A DNA stretch of 64,000 nt, from NCBI RefSeq assembly GCF_000024885.1, contig NC_013512.1, forward strand, positions 806,001-870,000. Reading direction: 5' to 3'. Under the pieces are notes generated by a model. That model saw only the letters and a program-made list of their open reading frames with translations, had not been told where the DNA came from and ran no database searches. Origin of the DNA: Sulfurospirillum deleyianum DSM 6946. GTDB taxonomy: Bacteria > Campylobacterota > Campylobacteria > Campylobacterales > Sulfurospirillaceae. Below are positions 53,118-63,987 of this stretch, piece by piece; the first letter of the stretch is position 1; every line of letters starts with the position of its first letter. The position numbers were made by a program, and so were the translations under genes.

Positions 53118-55541
53118 ATGAAACTCAGTGACTATACCGCATTTCCTGCGGACATTCCAATTATCGTAGAAGATAACCTTTTTTTATATCCCTTTATGAT
53201 TTCTCCTCTTTTTTTGGCGGATGAAGAGAATATTAGAGCTGCCAATGATGCCTTAGAGCACAACTCTTTAGTGATGGTGTGTACCGCAAAAACAGGGAGT
53301 GAGCATGGACGTGATTTTAATGCGATTTACACAGCAGGTGTGATTGGTTCCATTATGCGTAAAGTGGATTTGCCTGATGGTCGTGTTAAGATTTTATTTC
53401 AAGGGATGCAAAAAGGGAAAATCCTCAAAGAGCTCTCCACCTCTCCGCTTAGAGGAACGGTAGATATTATCCAAACGGAGCGTTCTGAAGCGATTAAGGT
53501 AGAGGCAACGCTTTCTGTACTGCGTGAAAAAGTAGCGCTTTTAGGCTCTTTAGGAGGACAGTTTCCACCTGATTTGATTAAAACCATTGAAGATAACAGT
53601 GATGTTCAACGCATTACCGATTTGGTGGCAAGCAGTATGCGACTTAAGAAAGAACAGGCATTTCAGCTGTTTGTAGAGACAGATGATGAGGCACGTCTAC
53701 TTAAGCTGATTGATTATGTGATTGAAGAGATTGAATCGAGTCGTTTAAAAAAAGAGATTAAGACAAAAGTACATTCTCAGATTGAAAAAGTCAATAAAGA
53801 GTATTTCCTCAAAGAACAACTTAAACAGATTCAAAAAGAGCTAGGAACCGATAATCAACGTGAAGAAGAGATAGAAGAGTACCGTAAAAAACTAGAAGCA
53901 AAAAAAGAGCATATGGAAGAGGATGCCTATAAAGAGATTAAGAAGCAGATTGAGAAGCTCTCTCGTATGCATCCAGACTCTGCGGATGCCAATCTCATTC
54001 AGAGCTATCTTGACTGGGTGATTGAGCTTCCCTTTGGCAAACTCTCTAAAAAAAGTTTAGATGTTTTAGAGGTGAAATCACAGCTTGATAAAGACCATTA
54101 TTCGCTTGAAAAACCTAAAGAACGTATTGAAGAGTATTTTGCGGTGCGTGAGCTTTTAGATAAGCGAGGCATTGGAGAAAAAGCTGCCAATGGGGCAATT
54201 TTATGTTTTGCAGGCCCTCCAGGTGTGGGTAAAACTTCTTTGGCAAATTCTATTGCAAAAGCATTAAAACGCAAATTGGTGCGTATTGCACTGGGTGGAT
54301 TAGAAGATGTGAATGAACTTAGAGGGCATAGACGCACTTACATTGGCGCAATGCCAGGGCGCATTGTTCAGGGAATTATTGAAGCAGGAGAGATGAATCC
54401 TGTCGTGGTGCTCGATGAAATCGATAAAGTCGCTCGTAGTTTTAGAGGTGACCCAACGGCGGTGCTTTTAGAAGTGTTAGATCCTGAGCAAAACAATAAA
54501 TTTAGAGATTATTATTTGAACTTTAACATCGATTTGAGTAAGGTTATTTTTATTGCTACGGCAAATGAAGTTGGCTCAATACCTGCTCCCCTTCGAGATA
54601 GAATGGAGTTTATTTTTGTAAATTCATACACACCACAAGAGAAGTATGAAATAGCAAAAAAATATTTAATTCCTCAAGAGTTGAAAAAGCATGGTTTGAA
54701 AAACAGTGAAGTTGCGATTTCAAAACCGACATTGCAGTTGATTATTTCTAACTATACACGAGAATCAGGTGTAAGAAATTTACGTCGTAGGATTGCTGAT
54801 ATTTTACGAAAAGTAGCCAAACAGTTATTAATCAATCCTACTCTTGAGAAAGTAAACATTAGCAATGCTAATTTAAAAGAGTATTTGCCAAAGACTGTTT
54901 TTGAGATTGATGAAGTTGATAAAGAGAACAGCGTGGGTATTGTTAATGGTCTTGCGTGGACGAGTGTTGGAGGCGATGTTTTAAAGGTAGAAGCGATTCG
55001 TATTCAAGGTAAGGGTGGTATTCAGATTACAGGCTCACTGGGTGATGTGATGAAAGAGTCTGCCAAAATTGCTTTGAGTGTGGTTAAGGTACTTATTGAT
55101 AATAAAAAGATTGATGTGCCACTTTCTATTGTTCCAACATCAGGTTTGGATAAAGAGGAGTGTTCTAAACCAATAGAAGCAAGTGATGTGTACAGACGCT
55201 ATGATTTACATATTCACGTTCCAGAAGGCGCTACGCCTAAAGATGGACCTAGTGCTGGTATTACCATGGCAACGGCGATTGCATCGATTCTTTGCGATAA
55301 AAAAGTCAAAAGTGATGTGGCAATGACAGGAGAGCTGACGTTAAGTGGTAAAGTATTGCCTATTGGTGGATTAAAAGAGAAACTCATTGCAGCGTATAAA
55401 GCGAAAATCAAAACTGCCTTGATTCCAAAGAAAAATTATGAAAAAGATTTGGATGAGATTCCTGAAGAAGTTAAAGAGAAAATGGCGATTATCCCCGTTT
55501 CACGAATTGAAGAAGTTTTAGAATTTGCGTTGGTGAAGTAA
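53118..55541 (+). CDS. lon: ATP-dependent protease Lon
   Basis: 807 residues. N-terminal substrate domain, AAA+ module with Walker [10 protein letters not shown] (about 362-370) and Walker B VVLDEIDK, sensor region, and C-terminal protease domain with the Ser-Lys dyad in KDGPSAGIT and [12 protein letters not shown]. Degrades misfolded and regulatory proteins in the cytoplasm. Own promoter and bidirectional terminator at 55550-55576. Confidence 0.97.
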   Translation: MKLSDYTAFPADIPIIVEDNLFLYPFMISPLFLADEENIRAANDALEHNSLVMVCTAKTGSEHGRDFNAIYTAGVIGSIMRKVDLPDGRVKILFQGMQKGKILKELSTSPLRGTVDIIQTERSEAIKVEATLSVLREKVALLGSLGGQFPPDLIKTIEDNSDVQRITDLVASSMRLKKEQAFQLFVETDDEARLLKLIDYVIEEIESSRLKKEIKTKVHSQIEKVNKEYFLKEQLKQIQKELGTDNQREEEIEEYRKKLEAKKEHMEEDAYKEIKKQIEKLSRMHPDSADANLIQSYLDWVIELPFGKLSKKSLDVLEVKSQLDKDHYSLEKPKERIEEYFAVRELLDKRGIGEKAANGAILCFAGPPGVGKTSLANSIAKALKRKLVRIALGGLEDVNELRGHRRTYIGAMPGRIVQGIIEAGEMNPVVVLDEIDKVARSFRGDPTAVLLEVLDPEQNNKFRDYYLNFNIDLSKVIFIATANEVGSIPAPLRDRMEFIFVNSYTPQEKYEIAKKYLIPQELKKHGLKNSEVAISKPTLQLIISNYTRESGVRNLRRRIADILRKVAKQLLINPTLEKVNISNANLKEYLPKTVFEIDEVDKENSVGIVNGLAWTSVGGDVLKVEAIRIQGKGGIQITGSLGDVMKESAKIALSVVKVLIDNKKIDVPLSIVPTSGLDKEECSKPIEASDVYRRYDLHIHVPEGATPKDGPSAGITMATAIASILCDKKVKSDVAMTGELTLSGKVLPIGGLKEKLIAAYKAKIKTALIPKKNYEKDLDEIPEEVKEKMAIIPVSRIEEVLEFALVK

Positions 55542-55549
55542 TAAAGAAG

Positions 55550-55576
55550 AAGCTAGATGGTGAAACCATCTAGCTT
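55550..55576. terminator. Bidirectional terminator between lon and rpsR
   Basis: AAGCTAGATGG at 55550-55560 pairs perfectly with CCATCTAGCTT at 55566-55576, loop TGAAA. It serves convergent transcripts of lon (+) and the rpsF-ssb-rpsR operon (-). A copy of the dispersed palindrome follows directly. Confidence 0.85.
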
Positions 55577-55588
55577 TACATGTAAAGG

Positions 55589-55855
55589 CTATTGTTGAAG
55601 TTGTTCAAAAGGCACTGCCACAACTTTTTGTGTGTCAATGATGTAAGGAATAACCGCAGTCGCACGAGCACGTTTGATTGCTAGTTCTACCATCTCTTGA
55701 TGTCTTTTGCAGTTACCTGTTAAACGACGTGGCATAATTTTGTAACGCTCAGAAAGTGAGTGTCTCAAAATTTTTGCATCTTTATAATCAATGTATTCTA
55801 CTTTTGCTTCACAGTATTTGCAGTATTTGCGTGCAAATTTTCTTTTCTCTGCCAT
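55589..55855 (-). CDS. rpsR: 30S ribosomal protein S18
   Basis: 88 residues, basic. [42 protein letters not shown] is the S18 core with RRLTG. The Cys pairs suggest a zinc-binding variant. Last gene of rpsF-ssb-rpsR. Confidence 0.96.
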   Translation of the reverse strand: MAEKRKFARKYCKYCEAKVEYIDYKDAKILRHSLSERYKIMPRRLTGNCKRHQEMVELAIKRARATAVIPYIIDTQKVVAVPFEQLQQ

Positions 55856-55873
55856 TTTTTATCCTTTTATTTA

Positions 55874-56374
55874 CTAAAACGGTATTTCATCATCGTTAAT
55901 ATCGATGTCTGGAATGTCATGACCACTGTACTCAGGAGTCGATTGCTTTGGATATGATGTTGGTTTTTGTTGATTGGGGGTATAGCCTACGGGTGAAGGC
56001 ATATCACCGTATGTATTTCCCATATCAGAACCACCACTTTCTTGTCCGCCACGTGAATCAATCATCTGAAGAGTTTCTACAGTGATTGAGTGTTTGCTTC
56101 GCTTTGCACCGCTTTGGTCTGTCCATTGATCCAGCTTTAAACGACCCTCAACCAATACTTTTTTGCCACGGCTTAAGTATTGGTTCGCAATTTCTGCGGT
56201 TCGTCCAAAAAATGTAATATCAACAAAACATACCTCTTCGCCTTGACTTCCATCTGTTTTTTTAAACTTTCGATTGGTTGCAAGACCTGTGGTACAAACA
56301 GCGCCACCATTGGGTAAATAGCGAAGTTCACAATCACGTGTAAGGTTCCCAAGCATAATGACTCTGTTGAACAT
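55874..56374 (-). CDS. ssb: Single-stranded DNA-binding protein
   Basis: 166 residues. OB-fold N-terminus (MFNRVIMLGNLTRDCELRYLPNG) to about residue 108, a Gly/Pro/Gln-rich linker, and an acidic tip ending DINDDEIPF that binds partner proteins. Classic position between rpsF and rpsR. Confidence 0.97.
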   Translation of the reverse strand: MFNRVIMLGNLTRDCELRYLPNGGAVCTTGLATNRKFKKTDGSQGEEVCFVDITFFGRTAEIANQYLSRGKKVLVEGRLKLDQWTDQSGAKRSKHSITVETLQMIDSRGGQESGGSDMGNTYGDMPSPVGYTPNQQKPTSYPKQSTPEYSGHDIPDIDINDDEIPF

Positions 56375-56387
56375 AGTGGCTCCTTAA

Positions 56388-56786
56388 TTAGGCTTCAGTT
56401 ACAGTATCTTCTACGATCTCTTTAGATTCAACAGCAGCAGGTACATCAACTTTTTTAGTGATTTTTTCAACTTGCTTATTCCAGAATCCAAGTTCTTTTT
56501 GATTTTCAAATTTTACAGTCATAAAGCGGATAAACTCTTCAGTAATTCGAATTAAACGCTCAACCTCTGCGATAGCAGCTGTAGGGGCAGTAAAGTAGAA
56601 CACAACGTATGTACCACGCTCAAATTTATCAATTTGATACGCAAGTTTACGTGTACCCATTTCAAGTGTTGCAGCAATCACTGCACCATTTTTCTCTAAA
56701 ATTTCTTTTAGATAACTTAGTTTTGCTTGTAGCTCTTCTACGGTTAATGTAGGCTTTACTACAACAAGCAACTCATAATGTCGCAT
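56388..56786 (-). CDS. rpsF: 30S ribosomal protein S6
   Basis: 132 residues. [18 protein letters not shown] start and ETGTRKLAY-like [23 protein letters not shown] region identify S6. The acidic tail ([10 protein letters not shown]) resembles the Glu-rich tail modified by RimK in other bacteria. First gene of the operon. Confidence 0.96.
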   Translation of the reverse strand: MRHYELLVVVKPTLTVEELQAKLSYLKEILEKNGAVIAATLEMGTRKLAYQIDKFERGTYVVFYFTAPTAAIAEVERLIRITEEFIRFMTVKFENQKELGFWNKQVEKITKKVDVPAAVESKEIVEDTVTEA

Positions 56787-56860
56787 AATCTCTCCTTATG
56801 GATTTCACCCAAATAGTTGTCTATATGAGTAAGGATTTTTTAGAATAGAGGCGGATTTTA

Positions 56861-57847
56861 CTATAAATAACTTTGAAGTTTTATTAAGCTAGAAAGAAGA
56901 AAGCAGTTTTTATCCAAATGTGACGTTTTTTTAAGATGATACTCTGTGGATGTGAGGAGCGAAAAGAGTGCTTGATACGTGGCTAATTGTATTTTAATCG
57001 ATTGCTCATAGCGTTGTGTAGCCAACTGGGAAGGCAGAGGATACCCTAAAATGGCTTTGGCATCAAAACTGCCGTGGAGTTTAACATAGGAGTGAAACAA
57101 AAAAAGTTGAGAAACATAGGTTTCAATGGCATTAATAATACGAATTTCATCCATGCCATCACCCTCTACTAGACGCTCAAAATCTTCTTTAATATCTTTT
57201 TTTTCAAGGAGTTTTGCAATAAAACGATCCATAGAAACAGACCCTAGTCCGTACACTAAAGTATTAATATCATTGATATGTATCTCTTTATTAAGACTTA
57301 AGAGTTTCTCACACTCATTGGCGCACAAAGAGAGATCTTCCATATGAATCATATAAAGGTGTTGTAAGGCATAACGGTCAATTAACAGACCTAGCGCATT
57401 GGCGTGATTTTGCAAAAGTTGTAATGCTTCGTTAAAATCTGCTTTAAAGAGACGCACAAAAGCCCCTTCATTCTTTTTTTCAAAGAGTTTACTCATCGGC
57501 GTTGCTTTTTTATCTTCACCAAAATATTGGTAGATGAAGTAGCTTGAATCATTTTTTGCACAGAGGTCTATAAGCACTTCTAACTCTTTGGTTGGAACTG
57601 TTTTATCGCTCTTTAGAATAAAAATATTTCTATCCCCAAAAAGGGAAGATTGAGAGAGAAAATTTTTAGCAGAGGCAAAAGCGTATTCATCAAAATACAT
57701 CACTGTTTTTTCATCTGGATTGACCTTTAAAAGCCTCAATATCTCTGTTGCTAGAAAATTATTTTGGTAGTGGCACGCTCCGTATAAGAGCGTTGATTTT
57801 GGAATTTTGCCTGATTTGAGTGTGGTTTCAAATTCGCGTTTATACAT
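56861..57847 (-). CDS. holA: DNA polymerase III delta subunit
   Basis: 328 residues. N-terminal YREFETTLKSG...STLLYGACHYQNNFLATEIL and the mid region with FIAKLLEKKD and INAIETYVSQLFLFHSYVKLHG match divergent HolA of Campylobacterota. Walker A is degenerate, as usual for delta. Opens the beta clamp during loading. Overlaps the rnr stop by 8 bp. Confidence 0.85.
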   Translation of the reverse strand: MYKREFETTLKSGKIPKSTLLYGACHYQNNFLATEILRLLKVNPDEKTVMYFDEYAFASAKNFLSQSSLFGDRNIFILKSDKTVPTKELEVLIDLCAKNDSSYFIYQYFGEDKKATPMSKLFEKKNEGAFVRLFKADFNEALQLLQNHANALGLLIDRYALQHLYMIHMEDLSLCANECEKLLSLNKEIHINDINTLVYGLGSVSMDRFIAKLLEKKDIKEDFERLVEGDGMDEIRIINAIETYVSQLFLFHSYVKLHGSFDAKAILGYPLPSQLATQRYEQSIKIQLATYQALFSLLTSTEYHLKKTSHLDKNCFLLSSLIKLQSYL

Positions 57848-59786
57848 CCAAACTCCTCACAACACGTCCATAAATCCTTGCTGTTGCGATATTGCTTTCG
57901 ACAATTTTAATTTCAATACGTTGAAGGAGGTGCACTTCATTATCCAATAAAAAAATACGAGCTCCCTTGAGTTCATCATCAAGCTTTGCCACGGGGTTTT
58001 GCTCCGTTTCAACCACAATCGCTTTAAAATTATCACCTACATGTAACGCCATATAGCGTGCAAATTTACGATCCATATAATCCCATGCGACTTTGTCACT
58101 CTCTCGTTCCAAAGCACTGATCTTTTCACAGAGTGGATCAATCTCTTTGAGTAAAAAAGAGAGTTTTTTTTCATCTCCTGCCATTTTGGCTTTTAAGAGA
58201 CGATGTAAGGTGAGATCACTGTAACGACGAATAGGAGACGTAAAATGGGTATACATGTCAAATCCTAAGCCAAAATGCCCTTTGTTTTCAGGTTCATAAA
58301 TAGCTTTTTTTTGACTTTTAATAATCAATTTATCCACTTCTTCTCGAAGATCTAAATCATCTGCTTTTCGTTGAATCTCTTGAATCATTTTGGGAATATC
58401 TGCACGTAACTTGACGTGAATTCCAATGAGTGCCAAATCGTTTAACAATGCTTCCATACGTTCAAATGAAGGACTTTCATGGGTTCTAAAAATTCCAAAA
58501 CCGAGTTTTTTAGCGGCTGCTTTATTCGCAAGCAGCATACAATCTTCAATGAGCCCATGCGAAGGGGTCTCTTCTTCAATAGTCGTTGTAAGAAGATTTT
58601 GTGTTTCATCGAGACGCATTCTTACCTCAGAAGAGCGAAACGAAAAGGCATTTTCAAGTCGGATATCTCTTAGTTTTTGTGTTAATGTATGCAAGGGCAA
58701 GAGATAGGTTAAAATGCTCTGATCGGTTGCATCTGCTTCATTGGTTTTGCCCTGTAAAAAAAGGTCAATGGTCTCGTAGGTATAGCGTTTTGAAGAGTGA
58801 ATAATACTTTCAAAAAGTTCTTCTTTTAAAGGTTTACATGTAAAAGGGTCAAGTGTGATTTTAAAGGTGTACGCAAGGCGGTCAACGTTTGGTTTTAAAG
58901 AACAGATATTTTCACTAAGGGAGCGAGGGAGCATGGGAATGGATTTGTGGGGAAAATAGATGGAAAAACCTCGTTCAATGGCTTCTTTATCAATATTTCC
59001 TAGCGGATAAACGTATTCACTTACATCCGCAATGGCAACATAAAGGATGTGATTTTCTACATCAAAATAGATAGCATCATCAAAATCTTTTGCGTCTACT
59101 GGGTCAATGGTACAAAAAGGGAGGTGCGTTAAATCTACACGATGAGGATAGTAACTTTTTTCAACATAATCCCCATGACTTTTTGCTTCCGTTTCTGCTG
59201 CAGAGCTAAAAAATTCTTTTTTGTCAAAAAGGGCGAGAGAAATTTTTTCATCCACACTGGGGTCATCTAAGATGCCCAGCACTTCTTCAATGACATTGCT
59301 GACATTGTCTATTTTTAGGACACTTCCTAAGGGGAGTTGTTTGAGTGATTTTTGACTTGCAGTAATGTCAAAAAGTGTTTCATTTTTAATATTACATCCA
59401 ACCACTTTTCCCTTGCTCATTTTCGTATAAACGATACTTTTGGCAAAAGCTCTTTGGGCAATGTAGACAACAATCGCTTTGGCACGGCGGCTTTTTTTAT
59501 TGGGAATGCGTTTGGCAACGACGAGGTCTCCTCTCATCCCTCCATGCAATCCTGAGGCTTCGATGACAATGTCTTTAGAAGGGGTTAGAAGTAAAGGAGA
59601 TAAATAACCTGTGCCGCTAAAAGAGACATCCAACTTCCCTGCACAATATCCCTCTTCAAAGAAGTAGTGGTTGTTTTTGAGAACAACAGCTTTGAGTTGA
59701 AGAAGGGTTTGAAGATGCGGAAGGAAAGAGGAGGGAACCTCTTCTTTGGCTATTCCCTCATGAAGGGTTAAAAGAAAGGTTTTCAC
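57840..59786 (-). CDS. rnr: RNase R-type exoribonuclease (RNB family)
   Basis: 648 residues. RNB domain with TIDPVDAKDFDDAIYFDVENH (catalytic Asp cluster), GFSIYFPHKSIPMLPRSLSENICSL and HFTSPIRRYSDLTLHRLL. N-terminal cold-shock-like regions are reduced and the S1 domain is short, so the protein is smaller than E. coli RNase R (813). Degrades structured RNA 3' to 5'. Confidence 0.92.
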   Translation of the reverse strand: MKTFLLTLHEGIAKEEVPSSFLPHLQTLLQLKAVVLKNNHYFFEEGYCAGKLDVSFSGTGYLSPLLLTPSKDIVIEASGLHGGMRGDLVVAKRIPNKKSRRAKAIVVYIAQRAFAKSIVYTKMSKGKVVGCNIKNETLFDITASQKSLKQLPLGSVLKIDNVSNVIEEVLGILDDPSVDEKISLALFDKKEFFSSAAETEAKSHGDYVEKSYYPHRVDLTHLPFCTIDPVDAKDFDDAIYFDVENHILYVAIADVSEYVYPLGNIDKEAIERGFSIYFPHKSIPMLPRSLSENICSLKPNVDRLAYTFKITLDPFTCKPLKEELFESIIHSSKRYTYETIDLFLQGKTNEADATDQSILTYLLPLHTLTQKLRDIRLENAFSFRSSEVRMRLDETQNLLTTTIEEETPSHGLIEDCMLLANKAAAKKLGFGIFRTHESPSFERMEALLNDLALIGIHVKLRADIPKMIQEIQRKADDLDLREEVDKLIIKSQKKAIYEPENKGHFGLGFDMYTHFTSPIRRYSDLTLHRLLKAKMAGDEKKLSFLLKEIDPLCEKISALERESDKVAWDYMDRKFARYMALHVGDNFKAIVVETEQNPVAKLDDELKGARIFLLDNEVHLLQRIEIKIVESNIATARIYGRVVRSLDV

Positions 59787-60595
59787 TGCTTAAATTGCTC
59801 AATCGTCTCTAAAAAAGAGTCATGGTCTAAGTGATGTTCATCTAAGAGCTGAAGTGCTTTTTTAATAAACTCTTCTGTAAATTGTCCAAAAATATTGATG
59901 CTTTGTTTGACAATATTGAGTGCAGCTGCATAAGGGCGGATAGATTCTTCTGCACTTAAAGGATAGTTTGAAAACTGAATCGATTCAACCAGTTCACTCT
60001 CTAAATTCCATTGCTCAAAAATTTTAGCGGTAATCTCTTCATTGGAAAAACCAACAAACTCTTTTTCTAAAACGGAGAGTTCATAAGGTGTTTTAATGGC
60101 TAAAAGAGCGTGTTTAAACGCTTCATTTTTGTTTTGTTCTATCAATTCATGAGCAATAATAATCTTTCCTACTTCCATCATAAAAGCAGCGGGTTGTAAA
60201 ACATCGAGCATTGCCTTATTGACTTTGGAATACCACTTGAACATAAAAGTACTTTGGAGGGTGCTAATTTCTAAAAAGTCAGTGTTGCTGATATTGTAGG
60301 GGTCTAAATTTATTTTGATGTTTTGTTTGATGGCACTAGAGAGCGCAAATCCCCGTACTGTCGCCATTCCAAAAAGGGAGACAGCATGTGCAATACTTTT
60401 GATTTCACGGCTAAATCCATACAAAGGTGAATTGGATGATTTTAAAATATTTGCAGTGAGCATTGGGTCACTTTCTACGACTTTGACTAAATCAGCCAAA
60501 GAACTGTTTTTATCGACACAAATGCGCTGAATTTTGACAATCGTATCGTCCAAAGGAGGAAGTGATTTGACTTTTCTTAAAATGTTTTCATCCAT
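59783..60595 (-). CDS. HDOD-domain signalling protein
   Basis: 270 residues from the ATG at 60595 with AGGA upstream; the frame extends to 60628 without support. The HDOD pattern SDPMLTANILKSSNSPLYGFSREIKSIAHAVSLFGMATVRGFALSSAI is clear. HDOD proteins are output modules of stress, motility or c-di-GMP signalling; the partner is unknown. Overlaps the rnr start by 4 bp. Confidence 0.9.
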   Translation of the reverse strand: MDENILRKVKSLPPLDDTIVKIQRICVDKNSSLADLVKVVESDPMLTANILKSSNSPLYGFSREIKSIAHAVSLFGMATVRGFALSSAIKQNIKINLDPYNISNTDFLEISTLQSTFMFKWYSKVNKAMLDVLQPAAFMMEVGKIIIAHELIEQNKNEAFKHALLAIKTPYELSVLEKEFVGFSNEEITAKIFEQWNLESELVESIQFSNYPLSAEESIRPYAAALNIVKQSINIFGQFTEEFIKKALQLLDEHHLDHDSFLETIEQFKQ

Positions 60596-60669
60596 GATGT
60601 AAATTCCTAATGGTGTGGTAAGTGACAAATTCTATCTCGTGTTGGTTTATAGTTTGCTTTACGCCTTTT

Positions 60670-60727
60670 ACATGTAAAGTTTTTAAGTAACACTTTTGTA
60701 CAATGGCGGGATTTAATATTTACATGT
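60670..60727 (+). promoter_or_regulatory. ilvC promoter flanked by two TTTACATGTAA palindromes
   Basis: Palindrome cores at 60670-60675 and 60722-60727 lie 52 bp apart on either side of a -10-like TACAAT (60699-60704). The second is just before the ribosome binding site AAGGA of ilvC. Same layout as at 21433-21486. Confidence 0.5.
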
Positions 60728-60736
60728 AAGGATTGA

Positions 60737-61762
<1,026 letters not shown>

Positions 61763-61783
61763 TTTTGAAATAAAAGAGGTTAC

Positions 61784-62593
61784 ATGGGTATTGTTATCAC
61801 CGTAACGTCTGGTAAAGGTGGGGTGGGTAAATCCACCACCACTGCAAACCTAGCGGTTGGATTGGCAAATTTAGGAAAAAAAGTTGTAGCCATTGACTTT
61901 GATATAGGGCTTCGAAATCTTGATATGATTTTAGGCCTTGAGAATCGTATTGTTTACGATGTGGTCGATGTCATGGAAGGGCGTTGTAACCTTGCACAGG
62001 CTTTGATTAATGATAAAAAGTCTAAAAACTTATATTTCTTACCTGCGAGTCAAACCAAAGATAAAGATATACTCAATAAAGAGAAAGTCAAAGCCTTGAT
62101 TGAGAGTCTTAAAGAGAGTTTTGACATTATTATGTTGGATTCTCCAGCGGGTATTGAAAGCGGTTTTGAACACTCTATCTTCTTGGCGGATCGAGCGCTC
62201 ATTGTCTCTACGCCTGATGTCAGTTCTGTACGTGATGCGGACAGAGTTATTGGTATTATTGATGCAAAGAGTGAAAAAGCGAAAAATGGCTTGGAAGTTG
62301 AAAAACATATTATTATCAATCGTATTAAACCTGAGATGGTTGAAGCAGGAAATATGCTCAGTGTTGAAGATGTCCTGAGTATCCTAGCCTTGCCTCTGAT
62401 TGGTATTGTCCCTGATGATGAAGATATTATTACGTCAACCAATACAGGAACACCGATTGTGACGAAAGAAAAATCACTCTCTGCTGAGGCATATCGTAAT
62501 ATTGCTCGCCGAATTTTGGGTGAAGAGGTTGAATTTTTAGATATTAAAGCTAAAAAAGGATTCCTTTCAGCGCTTAAAGGAATGTTCAAATGA
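61784..62593 (+). CDS. minD: Septum site-determining ATPase MinD
   Basis: 269 residues. Deviant Walker [11 protein letters not shown] at about 9-18, [17 protein letters not shown], and a C-terminal amphipathic helix (SALKGMFK) for membrane binding. Overlaps minE by 4 bp. No minC is adjacent. Confidence 0.97.
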   Translation: MGIVITVTSGKGGVGKSTTTANLAVGLANLGKKVVAIDFDIGLRNLDMILGLENRIVYDVVDVMEGRCNLAQALINDKKSKNLYFLPASQTKDKDILNKEKVKALIESLKESFDIIMLDSPAGIESGFEHSIFLADRALIVSTPDVSSVRDADRVIGIIDAKSEKAKNGLEVEKHIIINRIKPEMVEAGNMLSVEDVLSILALPLIGIVPDDEDIITSTNTGTPIVTKEKSLSAEAYRNIARRILGEEVEFLDIKAKKGFLSALKGMFK

Positions 62594-62829
62594 GTCTTTT
62601 TGAAAGTCTGTTTGGGAAGAAAAAGAGCAGCGCTGATGTTGCCAAAAATCGTCTGACCATTATGCTCTCACATGAGAGAGCCAGTTGTAAATTACCCTAT
62701 TTAGATGATTTACGTAATGATTTGATTAATGTGATTAAAAAGTACACAAAAGTTGAAGATGTCAAAATTACATCACACAATAATCAAAATCTTGAGTTAC
62801 TTGAAGTAGAAGTTATTTTAGGAAAGTAG
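62590..62829 (+). CDS. minE: Cell division topological specificity factor MinE
   Basis: 79 residues. N-terminal [22 protein letters not shown] membrane and MinD-contact region, then the dimer domain. ATGA overlap with minD. Confidence 0.95.
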   Translation: MSLFESLFGKKKSSADVAKNRLTIMLSHERASCKLPYLDDLRNDLINVIKKYTKVEDVKITSHNNQNLELLEVEVILGK

Positions 62830-62841
62830 TTTTTCGCATTT

Positions 62842-63987
62842 ATGGTAAAAAAGATGAAAAAAAAGCAAAGTAAGACAAATGATACTTTGCGACATAAAAA
62901 AAGTAAAATCAGTTTCAAGCCTTTTTTGATAGGACTGGCTCTTTGTTTCATCGCTCTAGGTATAGGCATCGGTGGCTACTGGTATGTCAATCATTCTTTG
63001 CCGTTTTTAAAACATCAAAAAGCTGTTCCAACCAAAGAAGAATCTGTTTCGACGGATGCTTTGATGCTAAAAATGCAGCAAATGCTTGAAAGTGAAAAGT
63101 TGCGTCAAGCAACCCTTCCTCCACTTCCTGAGACAAATGTATCCAAACCAGCTCCTCTTGTGGAAAGTGCCATTGTGCCCTCCAAAGTAGAAGAGAATAG
63201 CAGTCTAGAGACGACTCAAAACAACGAGGCTTTGGTTCAAAAAGCACCTGAACTTTCAGAAGTACATGAGTATCAGCAAAGCCTTAAAGAGAGTAAATCT
63301 TCGCATAAGCCACATACGGTGGTTCGTAAAGAGTATCCTCAGGGCACAACGCCAAAACTAGCGATTATTATTGACGATGTCTCTTTCCCATGGCAAACAC
63401 GTTTGATGAAAGAGATTCCTTATAAAGTAACGCCTGCTTTTTTCCCTCCGACTAAAGGTCATCCTGAAACAGTACGACTCTCGCATGAATTTCCTTTTGC
63501 GATGGTGCATCTTCCCTTAGAAGCAAAGTATTACTCTCGTCCTGAAGAGGATACCTTAAATACAACAGATTCTTTGGATGTGATTGAGAAGAGAATCAAA
63601 CGTATTAAAGCGTGGTTCCCACATATTCATTATTACAACAATCATACCGGTGGATATTTTACGGCTGATTATGCCGCTATGGATCGTTTAATTAAAGTTA
63701 TGAAAGATCACAATCTTAGTTTTGTGGACAGTCGTACGGTCGGCAATTCAAAAGCGCCAGAAGTGATGAAAAAATATGGAATGTTTTTGTATTCACGGGA
63801 CGTTTTTTTAGATAACTCCTTGGAAAAAAGTGCGATTCGAAAACAGTTAAAAGAAGCTGTGTTTAAAGCAAAAAAATATGGTTATGCGATTGCCATTGGG
63901 CATCCTCATAAAAATACCCTCGAGGTTTTACGTGATTCACAAGTGCTTTTAGAGGGTGTAGAAATGGTTTATCTCAAAGAGTTATAA
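62842..63987 (+). CDS. Divergent polysaccharide deacetylase (YibQ-like) membrane protein
   Basis: 381 residues. One N-terminal membrane helix (PFLIGLALCFIALGIGIGGYW, about 28-48), a Pro/Glu/Ser-rich linker, and a C-terminal deacetylase-like domain with AIIIDDVSFPWQTR, FAMVHLPLEA, NNHTGGYFT, VDSRTVGNS and IAIGHPHKNTLEVL. Acts in the periplasm on an unknown glycan, probably peptidoglycan-related. Its position between ilvC/minDE and a dprA-like position matches Campylobacter. Confidence 0.85.
   Translation: MVKKMKKKQSKTNDTLRHKKSKISFKPFLIGLALCFIALGIGIGGYWYVNHSLPFLKHQKAVPTKEESVSTDALMLKMQQMLESEKLRQATLPPLPETNVSKPAPLVESAIVPSKVEENSSLETTQNNEALVQKAPELSEVHEYQQSLKESKSSHKPHTVVRKEYPQGTTPKLAIIIDDVSFPWQTRLMKEIPYKVTPAFFPPTKGHPETVRLSHEFPFAMVHLPLEAKYYSRPEEDTLNTTDSLDVIEKRIKRIKAWFPHIHYYNNHTGGYFTADYAAMDRLIKVMKDHNLSFVDSRTVGNSKAPEVMKKYGMFLYSRDVFLDNSLEKSAIRKQLKEAVFKAKKYGYAIAIGHPHKNTLEVLRDSQVLLEGVEMVYLKEL

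Larger units (their letters stand above)
6074..60728. repeat. Dispersed palindrome TACATGTA (core of TTTACATGTAAA), 33 copies
   Basis: The central ACATGT of each copy starts at 6075, 6942, 8300, 11751, 12027, 12876, 16158, 18606, 19354, 21433, 21481, 22399, 25548, 26775, 26967, 28236, 32011, 35154, 39381, 39953, 43530, 43848, 44289, 47284, 48238, 49842, 52280, 53076, 55578, 58039, 58836, 60670 and 60722. Most read (T/C/G)TTACATGTAA(A/G/C). Fourteen are intergenic and nineteen lie inside genes. The genic copies use only two frames, giving Leu-His-Val (14) or Thr-Cys (5), because the third frame would end in TAA. Only six ACATGT hexamers lack the T/A flanks. Function unknown. Confidence 0.85.

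Noticed and set aside
6074-60728. TACATGTA copies as simple transcription terminators
   Set aside because: The palindrome has no loop to form a stable RNA hairpin, and more than half of the copies lie inside genes.
6074-60728. TACATGTA copies as a CRISPR or tandem repeat array
   Set aside because: Copies are single, irregularly spaced by hundreds to thousands of bases, with unrelated flanks.
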